Part shown: positions 1-12,753 of the stretch, piece by piece
How the letters are laid out: every line of letters starts with the position of its first letter
Numbering within the stretch: position 1 is the first letter of the stretch
Assembly: GCF_002288525.1 (NCBI RefSeq)
Contig: NZ_CP023067.1
Span: forward strand, 2,886,001 to 2,950,000
Source of the DNA: Sinorhizobium sojae CCBAU 05684
Lineage (GTDB): Bacteria; Pseudomonadota; Alphaproteobacteria; Rhizobiales; Rhizobiaceae
Length of the DNA: 64,000 nt
Direction of reading: 5' to 3'
Translations under genes and position numbers: made by a program
The notes under the pieces: model-generated
The model's database searches: none
What the model was told of the DNA's origin: nothing
The model's input: the letters and a program-made list of their open reading frames with translations, nothing else

Positions 1-3218
<3,218 letters not shown>

Positions 3219-3219
3219 C

Positions 3220-4233
3220 ATGGCCAGAATGACAATGATCGAAGCGGTGCGCAGCGCCATGGACGTCTCGATGGGGCGCGACGAGGACGTCGTCGTCTTC
3301 GGCGAGGACGTCGGTTATTTCGGCGGCGTCTTCCGCTGCACCCAAGGGCTTCAGGCGAAATACGGCAAGACCCGCTGTTTCGATGCGCCGATCAGCGAAT
3401 CCGGTATCGTCGGCACCGCCATCGGCATGGCCGCCTACGGTCTGAAGCCGTGCGTCGAGATCCAGTTCGCCGACTACATGTACCCGGCCTACGACCAGCT
3501 GACACAGGAAGCGGCCCGCATCCGCTATCGCTCGAACGGCGACTTCACCTGCCCGATCGTCGTGCGCATGCCAACCGGCGGCGGCATCTTCGGCGGTCAG
3601 ACTCACAGCCAGAGCCCTGAGGCGCTCTTCACCCATGTCTGCGGTCTCAAGGTCATCGTGCCGTCTAATCCGTACGACGCAAAGGGCCTGCTGATCTCGG
3701 CCATCGAGGATCCGGATCCGATCATCTTCCTGGAGCCGAAGCGGCTCTATAACGGCCCCTTCGATGGTCATCACGAGCGTCCGGTAATCCCCTGGTCGAA
3801 GCACGAACTCGGCGACGTGCCGGAGGGGCACTACACGATCCCCATCGGCAAGGCGGAAGTCCGCCGCAAGGGCTCGGCGGTAACCGTGCTCGCCTATGGC
3901 ACCATGGTGCACGTGGCGCTTGCCGCAGCCGAGGAGACCGGCATCGATGCGGAAGTGATCGACTTGCGCAGTCTCATGCCGCTCGATCTCGAGACGATCG
4001 TCGACTCCGTCACCCGGACCGGGCGCTGCGTCGTCGTGCACGAGGCGACGCTGACTTCGGGCTTCGGCGGCGAACTGGCCGCCCTCGTCCAGGAACATTG
4101 CTTCTACCATCTGGAAGCTCCGGTCATTCGGGTGACCGGCTGGGACACCCCGTATCCGCATGCCCAGGAATGGGACTATTTCCCGGGGCCGGCGCGCGTT
4201 GGCCGCGCGCTCACTGAAGCGATGGAGGCGTGA
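3220..4233 (+). CDS. bkdAb: Branched-chain 2-oxoacid dehydrogenase E1 beta subunit
   Basis: Partner of the preceding E1 alpha; together they form the alpha2beta2 decarboxylase. The 337-residue length is normal. Diagnostic segments are the N-terminal VVVFGEDVGYFGGVF, the active-site stretch DAPISESGIVGTAIGMA, and EIQFADYMYPAYDQL, all conserved in transketolase-type beta subunits. The C-terminal transketolase domain carries VIDLRSLMPLD and VVVHEATLTSGFGGE. The ATG lies one base after the E1 alpha stop, which implies translational coupling. Confidence 0.95.
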   Translation: MARMTMIEAVRSAMDVSMGRDEDVVVFGEDVGYFGGVFRCTQGLQAKYGKTRCFDAPISESGIVGTAIGMAAYGLKPCVEIQFADYMYPAYDQLTQEAARIRYRSNGDFTCPIVVRMPTGGGIFGGQTHSQSPEALFTHVCGLKVIVPSNPYDAKGLLISAIEDPDPIIFLEPKRLYNGPFDGHHERPVIPWSKHELGDVPEGHYTIPIGKAEVRRKGSAVTVLAYGTMVHVALAAAEETGIDAEVIDLRSLMPLDLETIVDSVTRTGRCVVVHEATLTSGFGGELAALVQEHCFYHLEAPVIRVTGWDTPYPHAQEWDYFPGPARVGRALTEAMEA

Positions 4234-4237
4234 GGCC

Positions 4238-5521
4238 ATGGGAGAATTCGTCCTGAAAATGCCGGACGTTGGTGAAGGTGTCGCCGAGGCGGAACTCGTG
4301 GAATGGCATGTGAAGCCGGGCGATCCGGTGCGCGAAGACATGGTGCTGGCCGCCGTCATGACCGACAAGGCGACGGTCGAAATCCCCTCGCCGGTATCCG
4401 GCAAGGTGATTTGGCTCGGAGCCCATGTGGGCGACACGGTTCCGGTCAGGGCGCCGCTCGTCAGGATCGAAACGGCCGGCGAAGCGGGCGAGCCTCCAGC
4501 GGACAGCATTCCCGAGGCGCTTGCCGAAGCCGTGCTTGAGGAACCCCTGGCCGCAGCCCCCGCGCCGGTCAAGGAGGATGCTCGCCCGAAACCGGACAGG
4601 AGCGCGGTCAGGGAAACGCCAAGGCCGCGACAGGCGCCGGATGTTTCCGCCAAGCCGCTCGCCTCCCCGGCCGTGCGCCTGCGCGCCAAGGAAAGCGGCG
4701 TCGATCTCCGGCAGGTCGCCGGCACCGGCCCTGCCGGACGGATCACCCACGAGGATCTCGATCTCTTCATCAGCCGCGGGCCCGGCCCGCTGCCTGCGCA
4801 GATCGGGCTCGTCCGCAAGACGGCGGTCGAAGAGGTCAAGATCGCCGGGATGCGGCGACGGATCGCCGAGAAGATGTCACTCTCCACTTCGCGCATTCCC
4901 CACATAACCTATGTGGAGGAGGTGGATATGACGGCACTGGAGGACCTGCGGGCGACGATGAACCGCGACCGCAAGCCCGGCCAGCAGAAGCTGACGATCC
5001 TGCCCTTCCTGATGCGGGCGCTGGTCAAGGCGGTTTCCGAGCAGCCCGGCATCAACGCCACTTTCGACGACCATGCCGGCGTCATCCATCGCCATGCGGC
5101 CGTCCATATCGGCATTGCCACGCAGACCCCCGCCGGCCTGACGGTGCCGGTCGTGCGTCACTCGGAAGCGCGCGGCATCTGGGACTGCGCGGCGGAACTC
5201 AATCGGTTGGCTGAGGCCGCCCGCAGCGGCACCGCAACGCGCGACGAACTGACTGGCTCGACGATCACCATTTCCTCCCTCGGCGCGCTTGGCGGCATCG
5301 TCTCGACGCCGGTGATCAATCACCCGGAGGTGGCGATCGTCGGCGTCAACAAGATGGCGACCCGCCCGGTGTGGGACGGGACACAATTCGTGCCGCGCAA
5401 GATGATGAATCTCTCGTCCAGCTTCGACCATCGCGTCATCGATGGCTGGGACGCCGCCTCCTTTGTTCAGAGACTGAAGACCCTGCTCGAAACACCGGCG
5501 CTGATTTTCGTGGAAGGATGA
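4238..5521 (+). CDS. bkdB: Branched-chain 2-oxoacid dehydrogenase E2 (lipoamide acyltransferase)
   Basis: Core acyltransferase of the complex, 427 residues. One N-terminal lipoyl domain is present, with the lipoylated Lys in MTDKATVEIPSP at about residue 44. A Pro/Ala/Glu-rich linker follows, then a peripheral-subunit-binding domain (ASPAVRLRAKESGVD, about 145-185), a second linker and the catalytic domain. The catalytic His and Asp are in SFDHRVIDGWDAASF near the C terminus. I chose the ATG at 4238, four bases after the E1 beta stop, because translation from it begins directly with the lipoyl domain (GEFVLKMPDVGEGV); an earlier in-frame ATG at 4160 lies inside E1 beta. A single lipoyl domain is normal for Bkd-type E2. 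Confidence 0.95.
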   Translation: MGEFVLKMPDVGEGVAEAELVEWHVKPGDPVREDMVLAAVMTDKATVEIPSPVSGKVIWLGAHVGDTVPVRAPLVRIETAGEAGEPPADSIPEALAEAVLEEPLAAAPAPVKEDARPKPDRSAVRETPRPRQAPDVSAKPLASPAVRLRAKESGVDLRQVAGTGPAGRITHEDLDLFISRGPGPLPAQIGLVRKTAVEEVKIAGMRRRIAEKMSLSTSRIPHITYVEEVDMTALEDLRATMNRDRKPGQQKLTILPFLMRALVKAVSEQPGINATFDDHAGVIHRHAAVHIGIATQTPAGLTVPVVRHSEARGIWDCAAELNRLAEAARSGTATRDELTGSTITISSLGALGGIVSTPVINHPEVAIVGVNKMATRPVWDGTQFVPRKMMNLSSSFDHRVIDGWDAASFVQRLKTLLETPALIFVEG

Positions 5522-5528
5522 TCTCGCA

Positions 5529-6923
5529 ATGAAGGAAATCTCCTGCAAGCTCATGGTGCTCGGCGCCGGCCCCGGCGGCTATGTCTGCGCCATCCGTGCC
5601 GGCCAGCTCGGCGTCGACACGGTGATTGTCGAGAGGGCAAAGACGGGTGGCACGTGTCTCAATGTCGGCTGCATTCCCTCGAAGGCGCTGATCCACGCCG
5701 CCGAGGAATACCACAAGCTTCATGCTGCTGCCTCCGGCAACAGCCCGCTCGGGCTCTCCTTGAGCGCGCCCACCATCGACCTCAAGCGCACGGTCGCCTG
5801 GAAGGACGGCATTGTCGGGCGCCTGAACGGCGGCGTGACCGGGCTCCTGAAGAAAGCGGGCGTGAAGGCCGTGCTTGGAGAAGCACGCTTCGTCGACGGC
5901 AAGACGGTAGATGTCGAAACGGAAACGGGCCAGCAGCGCATCCGCGCCGAAGCGATCGTCATCGCCACCGGCTCGGCGCCGGTGGAGCTACCGGACCTGC
6001 CCTTCGGCGGCAGCGTCATTTCCTCGGCCGAGGCCCTTTCGCTGACCGAGCTGCCCGAGACCCTCGCGGTCATCGGCGGCGGCTATATCGGCCTCGAACT
6101 CGGCACCGCCTTCGCCAAGCTCGGCTCCAGGGTTACCGTGCTCGAAGCGATGGACCGCATCCTGCCGCAATACGACGCCGAGCTTTCGAGACCGGTGATG
6201 AAGCGACTCGGCGAGCTCGGCGTCCAGGTCTTCACCCGTACCGCGGCGAAGCGCCTCTCGGCCGACAAGCGCGGTCTTCTGGCCGAAGAAAACGGCCGCG
6301 CCTTCGAAGTTCCGGTGGAAAAGGTTCTGGTCACTGTCGGTCGCCGGCCGGTAACGGAGGGCTGGGGGGTCGAGGAGATCGATGTCGACCGATCCGGCCG
6401 CTTCATCCGCATCGACGACCAGTGCCGTACCTCCATGCGCGGCATCTACGCGATCGGTGACGTGACCGGCGAACCGATGCTCGCGCACCGCGCCATGGCG
6501 CAGGGGGAAATGGTCGCTGAAATCGTCGCCGGGCACAAGCGAAGCTGGGACAAGCGCTGCATCCCTGCCGTCTGCTTCACCGATCCGGAGATCGTCAGCG
6601 CCGGCCTCTCTCCGGACGAGGCCCGCGCAGCTGGCATCGAGGTCAGGATCGGCCAATTCCCGTTCCAGGCAAACGGCCGCGCCATGACCACACTCGCCGA
6701 GGACGGATTCGTGCGGATAGTCGCCCGGGCGGACAATCACCTCGTCCTCGGCATCCACGCCGTCGGCCATGGCGTCTCGGAACTCTCCGCCACCTGCGCG
6801 CTGGCTATCGAAATGGGCGCAAGGCTCGAAGACATCGCCGGCACGATCCACGCGCACCCGACCCAGTCGGAGGCCTTCCAGGAAGCAGCGTTCAAAGCCC
6901 TGGGGCACGCTCTGCATATTTGA
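5529..6923 (+). CDS. lpdA: Dihydrolipoyl dehydrogenase (E3) of the bkd complex
   Basis: FAD flavoprotein that reoxidises the lipoyl arm of E2 with NAD. It has 464 residues. The FAD motif is GAGPGGYVCAIRAGQ, the redox disulfide is GGTCLNVGCIPSKAL, the NAD-binding motif is GGGYIGLELGTAF, the second FAD segment is YAIGDVTGEPMLAHRAMAQG, and the dimer-interface catalytic pair is HAHPTQSEAF. All key residues are present. It starts seven bases after the E2 stop, so this is the E3 dedicated to bkd; other lpd copies probably exist elsewhere for pyruvate and 2-oxoglutarate dehydrogenases. Confidence 0.95.
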   Translation: MKEISCKLMVLGAGPGGYVCAIRAGQLGVDTVIVERAKTGGTCLNVGCIPSKALIHAAEEYHKLHAAASGNSPLGLSLSAPTIDLKRTVAWKDGIVGRLNGGVTGLLKKAGVKAVLGEARFVDGKTVDVETETGQQRIRAEAIVIATGSAPVELPDLPFGGSVISSAEALSLTELPETLAVIGGGYIGLELGTAFAKLGSRVTVLEAMDRILPQYDAELSRPVMKRLGELGVQVFTRTAAKRLSADKRGLLAEENGRAFEVPVEKVLVTVGRRPVTEGWGVEEIDVDRSGRFIRIDDQCRTSMRGIYAIGDVTGEPMLAHRAMAQGEMVAEIVAGHKRSWDKRCIPAVCFTDPEIVSAGLSPDEARAAGIEVRIGQFPFQANGRAMTTLAEDGFVRIVARADNHLVLGIHAVGHGVSELSATCALAIEMGARLEDIAGTIHAHPTQSEAFQEAAFKALGHALHI

Positions 6924-6955
6924 GGTGGGTGTGGCTTCTGAGCAGCGCTCTGCAG

Positions 6956-6989
6956 TGCAGCGACTTAAAAACGCGCAAATGTCGCTGTA
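6956..6989. terminator. Hairpin between convergent lpdA and thiolase genes
   Basis: Arms TGCAGCGAC (6956-6964) and GTCGCTGTA (6981-6989) can pair with one G-U, around a 16-base loop. It sits between two convergent stop codons, so it may end transcription from either side. The arm sequence resembles the palindromic repeats seen elsewhere in the window. No clear U tract follows. Confidence 0.4.
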
Positions 6990-7003
6990 GCTCGTCGCGC
7001 AAG

Positions 7004-8185
7004 CTACTCCACCAGCTCCAGCCCTATCGCCGTCGCCTCGCCGCCACCGATGCAGAGGGAGGCGATGCCGCGTTTGACGCCGTTTTTCCGCATTGCGTTA
7101 AGAAGCGTGACGACGATGCGCGCGCCGGAGGCGCCGATCGGGTGGCCGAGCGCGCAGGCGCCGCCATGGATGTTGACGATGTCGTCGGAGAGGCCGAGGT
7201 CGCGGATCGCCGCCATGGCGACGACGGCAAAGGCCTCGTTGATTTCGTAGAGACCGACGCTCCCCTTCTCCCAGCCGAGCTTGTCGAACAGCTTCTCGAT
7301 GGCGCCGATCGGCGCCGTGGTGAACCAGGCAGGCTCCTGCGCGTGGCCGGCATGGCCGGCGACAATCGCAAGCTGGGTCAGCCCGCGCCTCTCCGCCTCG
7401 CTCGCCCGCATCAGGATGAGCGCCGCCGCACCATCGGATATCGAGGAGGAGTTGGCGGCCGTGACACTGCCGCCGTCGCGGAAGGCTGGTTTGAGCCTCG
7501 GTATCTTCGCCGGATCGGCCTTCGCCGGCTGCTCGTCGCGATCGAGATTGGCGCTCTTGCGTTTGCCGCCATCGACTATCGCCACCATTTCGTCGACAAA
7601 GGACCTGTCTTCCGTCGCCTTTACGGCCCGGTCGAGCGAGCGGAGCGCGAAGGCGTCCTGCTCTGCCCGGGAGAACTGGTAATGTTGGGCCGTGTCCTCG
7701 GCGTAGGTGCCCATCAGCCGCCCGGAATAGGCGTCCTCAAGCCCGTCCAAAAACATGTGGTCCTTGATCTCGCCATGGCCGAGCCGGAAGCCGCCCCGCG
7801 CCTTCGGCAGGAGATAGGGGGAGTTGGTCATCGACTCCATGCCGCCGACCGCGACGACCGAAGCGCTGCCGGAGAGAAGCGCGTCGTGGCCGAGCATCAG
7901 CGCCTTCATGCCCGAACCGCAAACCTTGGAAACGGTCGTCGAGGGCGTATCCTGCCCAAGGCCCGCGCCTAGTGCCGCCTGCCGGGCCGGATTCTGTCCG
8001 ATGCCGGCGGGCAACACATTGCCCATCAGCACCTCGTCGACGGCATCGAGGCTCGCGCGATCGAGCGCCGCCTTCAGCGCAGTGGCCCCAAGTTCCGGCG
8101 CCGTCATATCCTTGAGCCCGCCCTGGAATGCGCCCATCGGCGTGCGGGCCGCCGAGACGATAACCACCGGATCGCGATTGCTCAT
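7004..8185 (-). CDS. Acetyl-CoA acetyltransferase (thiolase)
   Basis: Type II-like thiolase of 393 residues that condenses or cleaves acetoacetyl-CoA. The nucleophilic Cys is in [16 protein letters not shown], the second catalytic Cys in [11 protein letters not shown], and the catalytic His in [14 protein letters not shown]. The substrate-binding [17 protein letters not shown] stretch is also standard. I placed the start at 8185 because GGAGGAG lies four bases upstream; an in-frame ATG at 8203 has no such site. It converges on the bkd operon and precedes purU on the same strand. A role next to bkd and tyrosine degradation (acetoacetate and acyl-CoA metabolism) is plausible. Whether it serves degradation or polyhydroxybutyrate synthesis cannot be told. 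Confidence 0.92.
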   Translation of the reverse strand: MSNRDPVVIVSAARTPMGAFQGGLKDMTAPELGATALKAALDRASLDAVDEVLMGNVLPAGIGQNPARQAALGAGLGQDTPSTTVSKVCGSGMKALMLGHDALLSGSASVVAVGGMESMTNSPYLLPKARGGFRLGHGEIKDHMFLDGLEDAYSGRLMGTYAEDTAQHYQFSRAEQDAFALRSLDRAVKATEDRSFVDEMVAIVDGGKRKSANLDRDEQPAKADPAKIPRLKPAFRDGGSVTAANSSSISDGAAALILMRASEAERRGLTQLAIVAGHAGHAQEPAWFTTAPIGAIEKLFDKLGWEKGSVGLYEINEAFAVVAMAAIRDLGLSDDIVNIHGGACALGHPIGASGARIVVTLLNAMRKNGVKRGIASLCIGGGEATAIGLELVE

Positions 8186-8272
8186 GATACTCCTCCCGTT
8201 CACCGATCATCGGTCGGCATTGGCTCCGGAGTGGGATCATCGCTTCGCCGCGCCCTCATTCGCCTGCCTGCA

Positions 8273-8297
8273 CCTCTCCCCGCCAGGCGGGGAGAGG
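8273..8297. repeat. Perfect GC-rich palindrome between thiolase and purU
   Basis: Two perfect 12-base arms, CCTCTCCCCGCC and its complement, surround a single base. The unit is followed by AGGATGAGGGGC. Palindromes of this kind are scattered in rhizobial intergenic DNA. Here it lies upstream of the thiolase and downstream of purU in the non-coding stretch 8186-8418, and could act as a transcript end or a dispersed repeat. Confidence 0.6.
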
Positions 8298-8418
8298 GTT
8301 AGGATGAGGGGCAAAACACCCCATCTCACCGCCAGCACTCCCGGCCGACTATAGCCGGCGAATACGGCGAGGCAACATCGGCGCAGCACTTCTTCGCTGC
8401 AGGCGGGCTTCCCGGAAA

Positions 8419-9303
8419 TTATCCCATCCGTTCCGACGCGTAGGAGCCTGGGCTCGGCGGGAAGACGACGACGCGATTGCCGTTGATCAAGGTGCGGTGA
8501 TGGATATGGGCGTGGATCGCACGCGCCAGCACCTGGCTCTCGACGTCGCGGCCGATCGAGACATAGTCCTCGGCCGACTGCGCATGGGTGATGCGGGCAA
8601 TGTCCTGCTCGATGATCGGGCCCTCGTCGAGGTCGGCGGTGACGTAGTGCGCCGTCGCGCCGATCAGCTTCACGCCGCGCTCATAGGCCTGCTTGTAGGG
8701 GTTGGCGCCTTTGAAGCTCGGCAGGAAGGAGTGGTGGATGTTGATGATCTTGCCCGACATCTTCCTGCAGAGCGCATCGGAAAGCACCTGCATGTAGCGG
8801 GCGAGCACGACCAGTTCGGCGCCGGTCTGCTCGACAATCTCCATCAGCTGCGCTTCGGCTTCAGGCTTGTTCTCCTTCGTCACCTTGATGTGGTGGAAGG
8901 GGATATCGTGATTGGCGATGATTTTCTGATAATCGAAGTGGTTGGAGACGACGCCGACGATGTCGATCGGCAGCGCGCCGATCTTCCAGCGATAGAGCAG
9001 GTCGTTCAGGCAATGGCCGAAGCGCGAGACCATCAGGAGCACCTTCATCCGCTCCTCCGAATCGCGGATCTCCATTGCCATGCCGAAGCGCTCGATCGCC
9101 GGCGCGAAGCATTCGCGCAGTTCCTCGAGCTTCGCGCCGTTCTGGCTGGCGAAGGAGACGCGTAGGAAGAAAAGTCCCGTTTCGAGGTCGTTGAATTGCG
9201 AGCTGTCGCTGATGTAGCAGCCTTTTTCCGCAAGACAGCCGGTAACGGCGGCAACGATGCCGCGGGTAGATTTGCAGGTGACGGTCAGCACGTAGCTTTT
9301 CAT
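8419..9303 (-). CDS. purU: Formyltetrahydrofolate deformylase
   Basis: Hydrolyses 10-formyltetrahydrofolate to formate and tetrahydrofolate, balancing one-carbon pools. The 294 residues comprise an N-terminal ACT domain (about 1-80, YVLTVTCKSTRGIVAAV) and a formyltransferase-type catalytic domain. The catalytic Asn-His region is NIHHSFLPSFKGANPY and the catalytic Asp is in VTADLDEGPIIEQD. The start at 9303 is preceded by GAGAGA and begins exactly with the ACT domain; an upstream extension to 9459 is unconvincing. In rhizobia PurU paralogs often sit near demethylation pathways; the nearest here is the distant GcvT-type dehydrogenase at 47810. Confidence 0.93.
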   Translation of the reverse strand: MKSYVLTVTCKSTRGIVAAVTGCLAEKGCYISDSSQFNDLETGLFFLRVSFASQNGAKLEELRECFAPAIERFGMAMEIRDSEERMKVLLMVSRFGHCLNDLLYRWKIGALPIDIVGVVSNHFDYQKIIANHDIPFHHIKVTKENKPEAEAQLMEIVEQTGAELVVLARYMQVLSDALCRKMSGKIINIHHSFLPSFKGANPYKQAYERGVKLIGATAHYVTADLDEGPIIEQDIARITHAQSAEDYVSIGRDVESQVLARAIHAHIHHRTLINGNRVVVFPPSPGSYASERMG

Positions 9304-9391
9304 CGGTAGTCTCTCATTCTGAAGGTGTTTCCGGCCCCCACTGCGTGTCTTTGTCAAAAATCGACCTCGATTTAAGGACAAAGACACGTAG

Positions 9392-9449
9392 CAATTCAAA
9401 GTGCCTACAGCGAACTTTTGCGCGTCTGATAAGACGAGCGACGCCGTAG
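9392..9449. repeat. Dispersed palindromic repeat (RIME-like), copy 1
   Basis: This stretch matches, base for base over long runs, the 3' half of the repeat at 61317-61418: both contain CAGCGA, TTTGCGCGTCT and a second GACG-rich arm ending GCCGTAG or GCTGTAG. It lies in the gap between purU and maiA. The family is treated in the findings. Confidence 0.6.
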
Positions 9450-9556
9450 GGCGGTTCATGCGAACCTATCCTGGCGCTTTGAGACCCGCCGATCCATTCG
9501 CGACATCGGCTGGACGGAACGGGCCACGCCCCATCCGGCGCACAGAAGAGAGAAAA

Positions 9557-10195
9557 TCAGGGCTTCGCCCGATCGGGATGCGCATTGGCGAAGGCATCGA
9601 GCTCCGCACAGCGGGCGTCGACAGCGACGATCCGCGGGCAACGGGAGAGATCGACGTCCCAGCGCCGCGCATTGTAGACCTGTGGCACGAGGCAGATATC
9701 CGCCATGGTCGGGCTGTCGCCGTGGCAGAAGAGGTCTTTCGATGAAGCGTCCAGCATGCGCTCGAAGGCGGCAAGGCCGTCTCCGATGAACCTCTGCATC
9801 CAGGCGCGCCGCACCGCCTCGCCATTCTGGGTCGATGCCATCACATGGGCGACGACGCCGAGATTGCATACGGGGTGAATGTCCATGGCAATGGCGTGGG
9901 AGAGCGCCCGCACCCGCTGCCGGCCGATGGCGTCGCCGGGCAGGAAGGCGCTGCCCGGCCGCGTTTCGGCGAGATACTCGATGATGGCAAGCGACTGGGT
10001 GAGGCGTTCGCCATCGATGTCGAGCACGGGCACGAGGCCCTGCGGATTGCGCGCGAGATGATCCGGCCCACGATGCGCCCCGGTCAGGAGATCGACCGGG
10101 TCGGACCGGTAGTCCACACCGACGAGATTGAGCGCGATCCGCACGCGATAGCTCGCGGACGAGCGCCAGTAGTCGTAGAGAACGGTCTCCTTCAT
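9557..10195 (-). CDS. maiA: Maleylacetoacetate isomerase (zeta-class glutathione S-transferase)
   Basis: Isomerises maleylacetoacetate to fumarylacetoacetate using glutathione, in tyrosine degradation. The 212 residues match the zeta-GST family. The zeta signature SSASYRVRIALNL (SSCxWRVRIAL in many homologs, with Ala here where Cys is common) lies at residues 12-24. Other family markers are NPQGLVPVLDIDG and the helix TQSLAIIEYLAETRP. C-terminal all-helical GST domain follows. Start at 10195 has GGAGG upstream. It is 22 bases downstream of fahA on the same strand, so hmgA, fahA and maiA probably form one transcript. Confidence 0.93.
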   Translation of the reverse strand: MKETVLYDYWRSSASYRVRIALNLVGVDYRSDPVDLLTGAHRGPDHLARNPQGLVPVLDIDGERLTQSLAIIEYLAETRPGSAFLPGDAIGRQRVRALSHAIAMDIHPVCNLGVVAHVMASTQNGEAVRRAWMQRFIGDGLAAFERMLDASSKDLFCHGDSPTMADICLVPQVYNARRWDVDLSRCPRIVAVDARCAELDAFANAHPDRAKP

Positions 10196-10217
10196 CCGGG
10201 TGGCCTCCGGTTCCCCC

Positions 10218-11234
10218 TTATCGGCGCTCGTATTTCTCCACCTTCTGCTCGATGGCGCCGAAGATCGAGTGGCCGCTCACATCTTTCATCTCGATCCTGA
10301 CGACGTCGCCGAACTTCAGGAAATGGGTCTTCGGTGCGCCGCTCTCGATCGTTTCGATCATGCGCAACTCCGCGAGGCAGGAATAGCCAACGCCACCCTC
10401 CGACACCGGCTTGCCCGGTCCGCCGTCGAGCTTGTTGGACACAGTGCCCGAACCGATGATCGTACCGGCCGTGAGGGGCCGGGTGCGGGCCGCATGAGCG
10501 ATCAGCTGCGGGAAATCGAAAGTCATGTCGATGCCGGCATTGGCGCGGCCGAAGGGCTTGCCGTTGAGATCGACACGAAGCGGCAGATGCAGCTTGCCGC
10601 CGTCCCAGGCATCGCCCAGCTCATCGGGCGTCACGGCGACCGGCGAGAAGGCGGAAGACGGCTTCGACTGGTAAAAACCAAAGCCCTTGGCGAGCTCGGC
10701 GGGAATGAGCCCGCGCAGCGAAACGTCGTTGACGAGCATGATAAGTCGGATCGCCTCGCGCGCCTCCTCGACCGTCGCGCCCATCGGCACATCGTCGACG
10801 ATCACCGCGACCTCGCCCTCCATGTCGATCCCCCAGGCCTCGTCCGCCATGAGGATAGGGTCGCGCGGCCCGAGGAAACTGTCGGATCCGCCCTGGTAGA
10901 TCAGCGGGTCGCTCCAGAAGCTTGCCGGCATCTCGGCATTGCGCGCCTTCCTGACCAGTTCCACGTGGTTCACATAGGCCGACCCGTCGGCCCAGTGGAA
11001 GGCCCGCGGCAAGGGCGAGGCGGCATCGTGTTCATGGAAACGCATGGTCGGCTGCGAGCCCGTTTCGATGCCGTCGGCAACGCGCGCCAGCCGCGGCCCG
11101 GCATGCGCCCAGTCATCGAGCGCCGCCTGCAGCGTGCGGGCGATATGCCCGACTTCCGAGCAACGGGTGAGGTCTTTGGAGACCACGACGAGCCTGCCGT
11201 CGCGGGTGGAATCTTTCAGCGTCGCGAGTTTCAT
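10218..11234 (-). CDS. fahA: Fumarylacetoacetate hydrolase family protein
   Basis: Probable fumarylacetoacetase giving fumarate and acetoacetate, the last step of tyrosine breakdown. The 338-residue protein belongs to the bacterial FAH family: a short N-terminal domain, then a core with RDPILMADEAWGIDMEGEV, where the acidic residues of the metal site lie, and TAGTIIGSGTVSNK. It is shorter than mammalian fumarylacetoacetase (about 420) but typical of the proteins found with hmgA and maiA in rhizobia. Function is assigned largely from position between hmgA and maiA; a related acylpyruvase activity is the alternative. Confidence 0.88.
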   Translation of the reverse strand: MKLATLKDSTRDGRLVVVSKDLTRCSEVGHIARTLQAALDDWAHAGPRLARVADGIETGSQPTMRFHEHDAASPLPRAFHWADGSAYVNHVELVRKARNAEMPASFWSDPLIYQGGSDSFLGPRDPILMADEAWGIDMEGEVAVIVDDVPMGATVEEAREAIRLIMLVNDVSLRGLIPAELAKGFGFYQSKPSSAFSPVAVTPDELGDAWDGGKLHLPLRVDLNGKPFGRANAGIDMTFDFPQLIAHAARTRPLTAGTIIGSGTVSNKLDGGPGKPVSEGGVGYSCLAELRMIETIESGAPKTHFLKFGDVVRIEMKDVSGHSIFGAIEQKVEKYERR

Positions 11235-11310
11235 GGTGCTCCCGATATGTTCTGTCGATCCGCGCCGGGCGGCGCGAACCGTTGCAACATGTATGGTTCC
11301 CGGCGGAAAG

Positions 11311-12672
11311 TCACTTGATTCCGGGCGTGCCGTCGAATTTCCGCTCGAGCCCGGACCAGCAGTCCATATAGTCGTCCTGCAGCGTCTCCAGCTCGGCCGC
11401 GAAGGTCGTCAGCTGTTGCGGAAAGCGGGTCTCGAACATAAACGCCATGGTGTTGTCCAGCTTGACCGGCTTCAATTCACCGTTCGACGCCTTCCCGAAA
11501 CCGGAAGAGTCCGGTCCGTGCGCCAGCATCATGTTGTGCAGGCTCATGCCGCCGGGCACGAAACCCTCCTCCTTCGCGTCGTAGCGACCGTAGATCAGCC
11601 CCATGAACTCGCTCATGATGTTGCGGTGGTACCAGGGCGGGCGAAAGGTGTGCTCGGCAACCAGCCAGCGCGGCGGGAAGATGACGAAGTCGACATTGGC
11701 CGTTCCCTCCTCTCCCGATGGCGCCGTCAGCACGGTGAAGATCGACGGATCCGGATGATCGAACAGGATAGCGCCGACCGGCGAATAGGTCTTGAGGTCG
11801 TATTTGTAGGGCGCATAATTGCCGTGCCAGGCGACGACGTCGAGCGGCGAATGGCCGATCTCGACCATGTGGAAGGAGCCGCACCATTTCACCTGAACGC
11901 GGCAGGGCGTCTCCTTGTCCTCATAGGCTGCGACCGGCGTCTTGAAGTCGCGCGGATTGGCGAGGCAATTGGCGCCGATCGGGCCGCGATCCGGCAAGGT
12001 GAACTTGGCGCCGTAATTCTCGCAGATATAACCGCGCCAGACCTTCTCCTCGCCGAGGCGGGTGACCTTGAACATCATGCCGCGCGGCACAAGGCAGATC
12101 TCCGACGGCTCCACATCCATTTTGCCGAGCTCGGTAAAGACGCGGATGCCGCCGGTTTCCGGCACGATCAGCAGCTCGCCATCGGCATTGAAGAAGTAAT
12201 CGTCGACCATGTCGGCGTTGAAGGCATAGGCGTGCGCCGCCATGCCGGCCTGGGTCAGCGCGTCGCCGGCGGTCGTCATGGTGCGAATGCCCTCGAGGAA
12301 GTTCATCTCCTCGGCGGGCGCCGGCAGGGGACCCCAGCGCAATTGCCCGAGCGACAGCGAGTGCTCGACGATATGAGGCGCCGTTCTCCAATGCGGATAG
12401 TCGATCTTCCGAAAACGCCCCGTATGTCGCACGCTGGGCCGTATCCGGTAGAGCCAAGAGCGCTCGTTCGTGCCGCGCGGCGCTGTGAAGGGCGATCCGG
12501 AAAGTTGCTCGGCATAGAGGCCGTATTCACATTTCTGCGGACTGTTCTGCCCCTGCGGCAGGGCGCCGGGCAGGCTCTCGGTCTCGAAATCATTGCCGAA
12601 ACCCGGCATGTAGCCGGGGGAACCTTGCCCGCCGGCCTCGCCCGCGCGCCGCTGTTCCGACTTCTCCAACAT
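11311..12672 (-). CDS. hmgA: Homogentisate 1,2-dioxygenase
   Basis: Iron(II) ring-cleaving dioxygenase converting homogentisate to maleylacetoacetate, 453 residues. The N terminus [20 protein letters not shown] is characteristic of the family. The metal ligands are in [20 protein letters not shown] (His and Glu) and the downstream His in [15 protein letters not shown]. The catalytic His region [14 protein letters not shown] is also present. I placed the start at 12672 because AGGAGGAGG lies just upstream; the longer reading to 13041 runs through the divergent regulator. It heads hmgA-fahA-maiA and is divergent from the MarR-type regulator, whose predicted operator overlaps its promoter region. 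Confidence 0.97.
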   Translation of the reverse strand: MLEKSEQRRAGEAGGQGSPGYMPGFGNDFETESLPGALPQGQNSPQKCEYGLYAEQLSGSPFTAPRGTNERSWLYRIRPSVRHTGRFRKIDYPHWRTAPHIVEHSLSLGQLRWGPLPAPAEEMNFLEGIRTMTTAGDALTQAGMAAHAYAFNADMVDDYFFNADGELLIVPETGGIRVFTELGKMDVEPSEICLVPRGMMFKVTRLGEEKVWRGYICENYGAKFTLPDRGPIGANCLANPRDFKTPVAAYEDKETPCRVQVKWCGSFHMVEIGHSPLDVVAWHGNYAPYKYDLKTYSPVGAILFDHPDPSIFTVLTAPSGEEGTANVDFVIFPPRWLVAEHTFRPPWYHRNIMSEFMGLIYGRYDAKEEGFVPGGMSLHNMMLAHGPDSSGFGKASNGELKPVKLDNTMAFMFETRFPQQLTTFAAELETLQDDYMDCWSGLERKFDGTPGIK

Positions 12673-12703
12673 GGCTTGCACCTCCTCCTCGGCGCCGATA
12701 TTA

Positions 12704-12733
12704 GTTACGAATGTAACGATTGATTTTGTAACT
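12704..12733. promoter_or_regulatory. Predicted MarR-type operator between hmgA and its regulator
   Basis: A perfect short palindrome GTTAC-GAAT-GTAAC occupies 12704-12717, and a third copy of the half site, GTAAC, follows at 12728-12732. All lie in the 81-base gap between divergent hmgA and the MarR-family gene. MarR proteins usually bind inverted repeats in exactly this position and repress both genes until the pathway substrate relieves them. The repeat is visible; its function is inferred. Confidence 0.6.
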
Positions 12734-12753
12734 ATCAACGGCGGAGACATGCA

